A DNA stretch of 9,426 nt, taken from an uncultured Prevotellaceae bacterium. Lineage in GTDB: Bacteria > Bacteroidota > Bacteroidia > Bacteroidales > Bacteroidaceae. Shown in pieces: positions 6,112 through 9,426 of this stretch. The notes under the pieces are model-generated. The model had not been told where the DNA came from, did not search any database, and saw nothing but the letters and a program-made list of their open reading frames with translations. Numbering within the stretch: position 1 is the stretch's first letter; every line of letters begins with the position of its first letter. A program made the translations under genes and the position numbers. The DNA is taken from positions 1 through 9,426 of the forward strand of contig CACYKX010000118.1 in the NCBI GenBank assembly GCA_902775075.1, written 5' to 3'.

Positions 6112-7518
6112 TTATTTATCCTCTGCAAACAAAGGATCTTCCGGTGTGACCATGATTGGTTTCTGATCGAATTGCTTCAGGATGTCACGATCAGCAAACT
6201 TCTTATCAACGACCAATCGGAACATGTATTCATTAAACCAACGGTTGCTCATGATCAGACAGCCTTTATGACCGTAATCTGCGCCCCAACTGTTCTCGAC
6301 CTTCCACTTCAGAGGTTTACCGGCAGCATCCAAATCTACAGCAGTAAGTGTCATCGCATGAGTAGAACCACTATCGAAGGTTGAGATGCGCTCTGCCTTG
6401 TTCATTGGGAATGATGTATCGAACAAACTTCCGTAATCATAGTTTTCGGTATCACAATAGCCGCGCGAACGGTCCAACTGCTTACCAACATCATAACTGC
6501 TATACATCTTTCTACCGGCCTTCAACGAATTGATTGCCAACTTAGCAATCTCTTCCATTGGGAGGTTCAGATACTTCCAGTTATGTCCATCATAGGTATG
6601 ACGATCATATTCCACCTCATAGGTTTTATGATAAGGATGACGAGGATCATTCATGACCATGATAAAACTACCATTCAACTTATCACCTACGGTTTCCTTA
6701 TAGAATTCCTTCGGGGTATAGGTCTTAGCTTCACCTACGACCTTACCATCCTTATCACGGAACTGATAGGTGAAAGTTTTTACAGGTTCACCAAGGGTAA
6801 GAGTCAACATACGATAGATGACACCCAAGTATTCTGTTTTCTTAGCGTTGATAGCATCCTTACTCTTACCATCATTCTTCATCTTGCGGAGAGCCAATCC
6901 AAACTCACGGAGCTTACTGGATATCAAGGCACTCATCTTACTGGTGTTGTCACTACTATAAGTTTCAGGCATCACACTCTTTGGAACAAGTCCATATTTG
7001 TCTGCAAGGTCTGCCACACCACAGAATGTACCACCATCGTTAATTGGATGATGGAAGAAGAACTGTACACGCGTATCATCCAATGGTTTGTCGGCACAGT
7101 CGATGACACCCTGAAGCATCAAGTTAGCCTTCTCCAACTGATCCCAAAAGAAAAGATAATCCTGAGAATACTCAACGACACGTTTCTGTTTATCCTTCAA
7201 GGCAAAATCACTACGAAGCACATTCAGACCACTGAACAACCAGCAACGACCGCTGCTCTTCTGATCCATGATACTCTGTGATGGAGTCTCGACACTAAAA
7301 TGCGTATCAAAAGCAATCTGATTAGAATGATTCTTTGTCAGGTCATCAATCTTATTACCGGCAATAGCATTGAACAAAGCCTTATTCACGGCAGAAGAAG
7401 GCTGACCAGCTTCTATTTTCTCTATCATCTTTTGAGAGATACCACCCTCTTTGGTCTGTGCATCCATGGCGCCTGTCACAGCGATCAACGCACTCATCAC
7501 TAAAACTTTCTTATTCAT
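6112..7518 (-). CDS. exported C1-family aminopeptidase (bleomycin hydrolase/PepC type)
   Basis: The 468-residue cysteine peptidase belongs to subfamily C1B (PepC/bleomycin hydrolase), whose members trim residues from peptide N-termini inside a hexameric barrel. Catalytic residues are in place: the oxyanion Q86 and nucleophile C92 in QKSSGRCWLFSGLN, H387 in STHAMTL, and N409 in KVENSWGADYG. Residues 1-20 (MNKKVLVMSALIAVTGAMDA, then Q21) look like a signal peptide, so this copy should act in the periplasm or outside, unlike the classical cytoplasmic PepC. The C-terminus (PIMVTPEDPLFAEDK) corresponds to the family's C-terminal arm, which in characterised members lies in the active-site cleft and sets aminopeptidase specificity. 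Here it lacks the Trp of the usual WDPMG-like ending as I remember it. It is transcribed divergently from dxs from an overlapping promoter and is followed by a shared terminator. Export is inferred from the N-terminus only. Confidence 0.92.
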   Translation of the reverse strand: MNKKVLVMSALIAVTGAMDAQTKEGGISQKMIEKIEAGQPSSAVNKALFNAIAGNKIDDLTKNHSNQIAFDTHFSVETPSQSIMDQKSSGRCWLFSGLNVLRSDFALKDKQKRVVEYSQDYLFFWDQLEKANLMLQGVIDCADKPLDDTRVQFFFHHPINDGGTFCGVADLADKYGLVPKSVMPETYSSDNTSKMSALISSKLREFGLALRKMKNDGKSKDAINAKKTEYLGVIYRMLTLTLGEPVKTFTYQFRDKDGKVVGEAKTYTPKEFYKETVGDKLNGSFIMVMNDPRHPYHKTYEVEYDRHTYDGHNWKYLNLPMEEIAKLAINSLKAGRKMYSSYDVGKQLDRSRGYCDTENYDYGSLFDTSFPMNKAERISTFDSGSTHAMTLTAVDLDAAGKPLKWKVENSWGADYGHKGCLIMSNRWFNEYMFRLVVDKKFADRDILKQFDQKPIMVTPEDPLFAEDK

Positions 7519-7550
7519 AAAGGTTATATCTAGTAGATTTTTTAATTATT

Positions 7551-7582
7551 GTTGCAAAGATACAAAAAAAGTCGTATCTTTG
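7551..7582 (+). promoter_or_regulatory. promoter of dxs
   Basis: The -33-like GTTG (7551-7554) is followed after 20 bases by the -7 box TATCTTTG (7575-7582). Transcription would begin at about 7587-7590, only about 20 bases before the probable GTG start of dxs. It overlaps the peptidase promoter over almost its full length. Confidence 0.72.
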
Positions 7583-7585
7583 CAA
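7552..7585. repeat. perfect inverted repeat containing both divergent promoters
   Basis: TTGCAAAGATAC (7552-7563) and GTATCTTTGCAA (7574-7585) are exact reverse complements separated by 10 bases (AAAAAAAGTC). Each arm contains one -7 box, and its outer end supplies the -33 element of the opposing promoter. Confidence 0.85.
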
Positions 7586-7586
7586 A
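7555..7586 (-). promoter_or_regulatory. promoter of the C1 peptidase gene
   Basis: On the minus strand the -33 element TTTG (7586-7583) is followed after 20 bases by the -7 box TATCTTTG (7562-7555). Both sequences and the spacing match the Bacteroidota sigma-70-type promoter. The expected start near 7548-7550 would leave an AT-rich leader of about 30 bases before the ATG at 7518. Confidence 0.75.
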
Positions 7587-7592
7587 GTTATC

Positions 7593-7622
7593 ATGATGAA
7601 TATTAAGAGTGAATCAGAGTAA
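7593..7622 (+). other. nine-codon ORF overlapping the dxs start (possible leader peptide or true start region)
   Basis: ATGATGAATATT... encodes MMNIKSESE and stops at TAA 7620-7622. It begins only a few bases after the expected transcription start and overlaps the proposed dxs GTG (7609) in another frame. It could be a translated leader, chance, or the real start of dxs separated from the body by a one-base indel. Skipping T7620 would join it in frame to [11 protein letters not shown]. Confidence 0.25.
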
Positions 7623-9426
7623 GTTAAAACTTTTAAACCAAATAAAATACCCTGCGGACCTTCGTAAGTTGAGCATTGACCAACTCCCGGAAGTATGCAA
7701 AGAACTCAGAGAAGATATCATCGACGAGGTTAGCGTCAACCCCGGTCATTTTGCTTCTTCATTAGGTGTTGTAGAAATCACGGTCGCATTACATTATGTC
7801 TTCAACACTCCAGAGGATAGAATCGTCTGGGATGTTGGACATCAGGCTTATGGTCATAAGATCCTGACCGGTCGTCGCGAAGAGTTCTACACCAACCGTA
7901 AGCTAAATGGCATACGTCCATTCCCGACTCCATTGGAAAGCGAGTACGACACGTTCACGTGTGGACATGCTTCCAACTCGATATCGGCTGCTTTGGGAAT
8001 GGCTGTCGCTGCACGACAGACGGGGAATACCGACAGACACGTTGTGGCTGTCATTGGCGACGGCGCCATGAGTGGAGGACTGGCTTTTGAGGGACTCAAC
8101 AATGTCAGCAGTACGCCTAACGATATGCTCATCATATTAAATGATAATGATATGAGTATCGACAGGGCTGTCGGTGGCATGGAGCAATATCTGTTGAATC
8201 TTGATACCAACGAAACTTACAACAGATTACGTTTCAAGGCCAGTCAATGGCTTTTCTCTAAAGGATATCTCAACGAGTCACGCCGAAAGGGTATCATCCG
8301 CCTCAACAATGCTTTAAAGTCTGCTTTAAGTCATCAGCAGAATATCTTTGAGGGTATGAACATCCGATACTTCGGACCGTTCGATGGTCATGACATCAAG
8401 GAGATCGTGCGTGTTCTCAATCAACTGAAGGACATGAAAGGTCCGAAACTATTGCATCTGCATACCACCAAAGGTAAAGGATATGAACCCGCAGAGAAGC
8501 AGGCCACCATTTGGCATGCTCCGGGCAAGTTTGATGCCGAGACAGGAAACAGAATCATCGCAGACAACACCAACCAACCACCGAAATTCCAAGAGGTCTT
8601 TGGTAAGACGCTATTGGAATTGGCCCAGCAGAATCCACGTATCGTCGGTGTAACCCCCGCGATGCCTACGGGATGCAGCATGAACATCATGATGAAGGAA
8701 ATGCCTGATCGGGTCTTCGATGTAGGTATTGCCGAAGGTCATGCCGTAACCTTCTCCGGTGGAATGGCAAAGGATGGGTTGCAACCATTCTGTAACATAT
8801 ATAGTGCATTTGCACAACGAGCTTTCGACAACATCATTCACGACTTGGCCATACTGAACCTTCCGGTCGTGTTATGTCTCGACCGTGCCGGTCTTGTCGG
8901 CCCTGACGGTCCTACTCATCATGGTGCTTTCGATATGGCGGCACTTCGCCCAATCCCGAACCTTACCATAGCGTCTCCTATGAACGAGCATGAATTGCGA
9001 CGACTCATGTATACCGCCCAACTACCTGATAAGGGTACTTTCGTGATCAGATATCCACGAGGCAGAGGTTCGCTACAAGACTGGAAATGTCCTCTCGAGG
9101 AAGTCAAAGTGGGAACAGGCAGAAAACTGCGTGATGGAGATGACGTTGCCATCCTATCAATAGGTCCTTGTGGTAACGACGCAGCCAAGGCTATCGATGA
9201 AATAAACCAGGAGGCTCAATACAGCAACTGTAAACTTCGCTCCATAGCTCATTATGACATGCGTTTCCTCAAACCTCTTGACGAGAACTTACTCCACGAA
9301 ATCGGTAAGAAGTTCAAACGTATCGTGACCCTAGAAGACGGCGTAAGGAACGGAGGACTCGGAAGTGCTGTACTTGAATGGATGGAAGACCATGGATACT
9401 ATCCAGAAATTATCAGATTAGGATTA
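7609..9426 (+). CDS. dxs: 1-deoxy-D-xylulose-5-phosphate synthase, C-terminus cut by window edge
   Basis: Dxs joins pyruvate and glyceraldehyde 3-phosphate with loss of CO2 to give deoxyxylulose 5-phosphate. This is the first step of the MEP isoprenoid pathway and also supplies thiamine and pyridoxal synthesis. 606 codons are present and roughly 30 are missing at the C-terminus. The thiamine-diphosphate motif runs from GDG (150-152) to NDN (178-180). Other family residues are H78 (DVGHQAYGH), H120 (CGHASNS), the catalytic Glu in VGIAEGHA (E376), [15 protein letters not shown] (425-439), and R481 in RYPRGRG, which should bind substrate phosphate. Domain I spans about 30-320, the pyrimidine-binding domain about 325-490, and the C-terminal domain starts near 500. 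No in-frame ATG precedes the conserved region, because TGA at 7597-7599 closes the frame. GTG at 7609 gives (M)[20 protein letters not shown], which places LLNxI about where other Bacteroidales Dxs proteins have it. Family certain; start moderately sure. Confidence 0.93.
   Translation, partial: MNQSKLKLLNQIKYPADLRKLSIDQLPEVCKELREDIIDEVSVNPGHFASSLGVVEITVALHYVFNTPEDRIVWDVGHQAYGHKILTGRREEFYTNRKLNGIRPFPTPLESEYDTFTCGHASNSISAALGMAVAARQTGNTDRHVVAVIGDGAMSGGLAFEGLNNVSSTPNDMLIILNDNDMSIDRAVGGMEQYLLNLDTNETYNRLRFKASQWLFSKGYLNESRRKGIIRLNNALKSALSHQQNIFEGMNIRYFGPFDGHDIKEIVRVLNQLKDMKGPKLLHLHTTKGKGYEPAEKQATIWHAPGKFDAETGNRIIADNTNQPPKFQEVFGKTLLELAQQNPRIVGVTPAMPTGCSMNIMMKEMPDRVFDVGIAEGHAVTFSGGMAKDGLQPFCNIYSAFAQRAFDNIIHDLAILNLPVVLCLDRAGLVGPDGPTHHGAFDMAALRPIPNLTIASPMNEHELRRLMYTAQLPDKGTFVIRYPRGRGSLQDWKCPLEEVKVGTGRKLRDGDDVAILSIGPCGNDAAKAIDEINQEAQYSNCKLRSIAHYDMRFLKPLDENLLHEIGKKFKRIVTLEDGVRNGGLGSAVLEWMEDHGYYPEIIRLGL

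Noticed and set aside
6583..7281. 232-codon rightward ORF inside the peptidase gene
   Set aside because: It is antisense to the intact C1 peptidase; its Ile/Thr/His-rich composition looks like a shadow frame and it has no promoter.
1..9426. CRISPR array, insertion sequence, prophage, toxin-antitoxin or defence genes
   Set aside because: No spaced direct repeats, transposase or integrase motifs, or terminal repeats were seen. All major ORFs are housekeeping or secreted-enzyme genes.

Overview
The window looks like chromosomal DNA from the Bacteroidota, most likely Prevotella or a close relative. The signs are a type IX secretion gene (sprA), four copies of the Bacteroidota-type -7 promoter box TATCTTTG, A-rich start regions without a Shine-Dalgarno sequence, and Bacteroidales-like protein sequences. 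The genus is inferred from overall resemblance. No mobile element, tRNA, rRNA or CRISPR array was seen.

Layout, left to right. Positions 1-2026 read leftward and hold ruvA (Holliday junction branch migration) followed 35 bases later by the first 458 codons of sprA, which runs off the left edge. A 268-base divergent spacer separates ruvA from ddh (meso-diaminopimelate dehydrogenase, 2295-3194, rightward). ddh converges on a small exported FMN-binding protein (3285-3680, leftward) across a shared hairpin terminator. A 177-base divergent spacer follows, then a secreted multidomain glycoside hydrolase family 5 enzyme (3858-5990, rightward). This converges on an exported bleomycin-hydrolase-type C1 peptidase (6112-7518, leftward), again across a shared hairpin. 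The peptidase diverges from dxs (deoxyxylulose-5-phosphate synthase), which starts at a probable GTG at 7609 and runs off the right edge after 606 codons.

The genes do not form one pathway. They cover DNA repair, protein secretion, cell-wall and lysine precursor synthesis, extracytoplasmic redox, glycan breakdown, peptide breakdown and isoprenoid synthesis. One possible link is that the GH5 enzyme ends in a tail resembling a T9SS sorting domain, and SprA is the translocon such cargo would use. Another is that the divergent peptidase and dxs promoters appear to be built from one palindrome and to overlap almost completely.

I see no clear undescribed multi-gene system. The most interesting signals are regulatory: the interlocked promoters at 7551-7586, the repeated decamer TATCTTTGCA upstream of four genes, and the unusual dxs start with a nine-codon ORF overlapping it.
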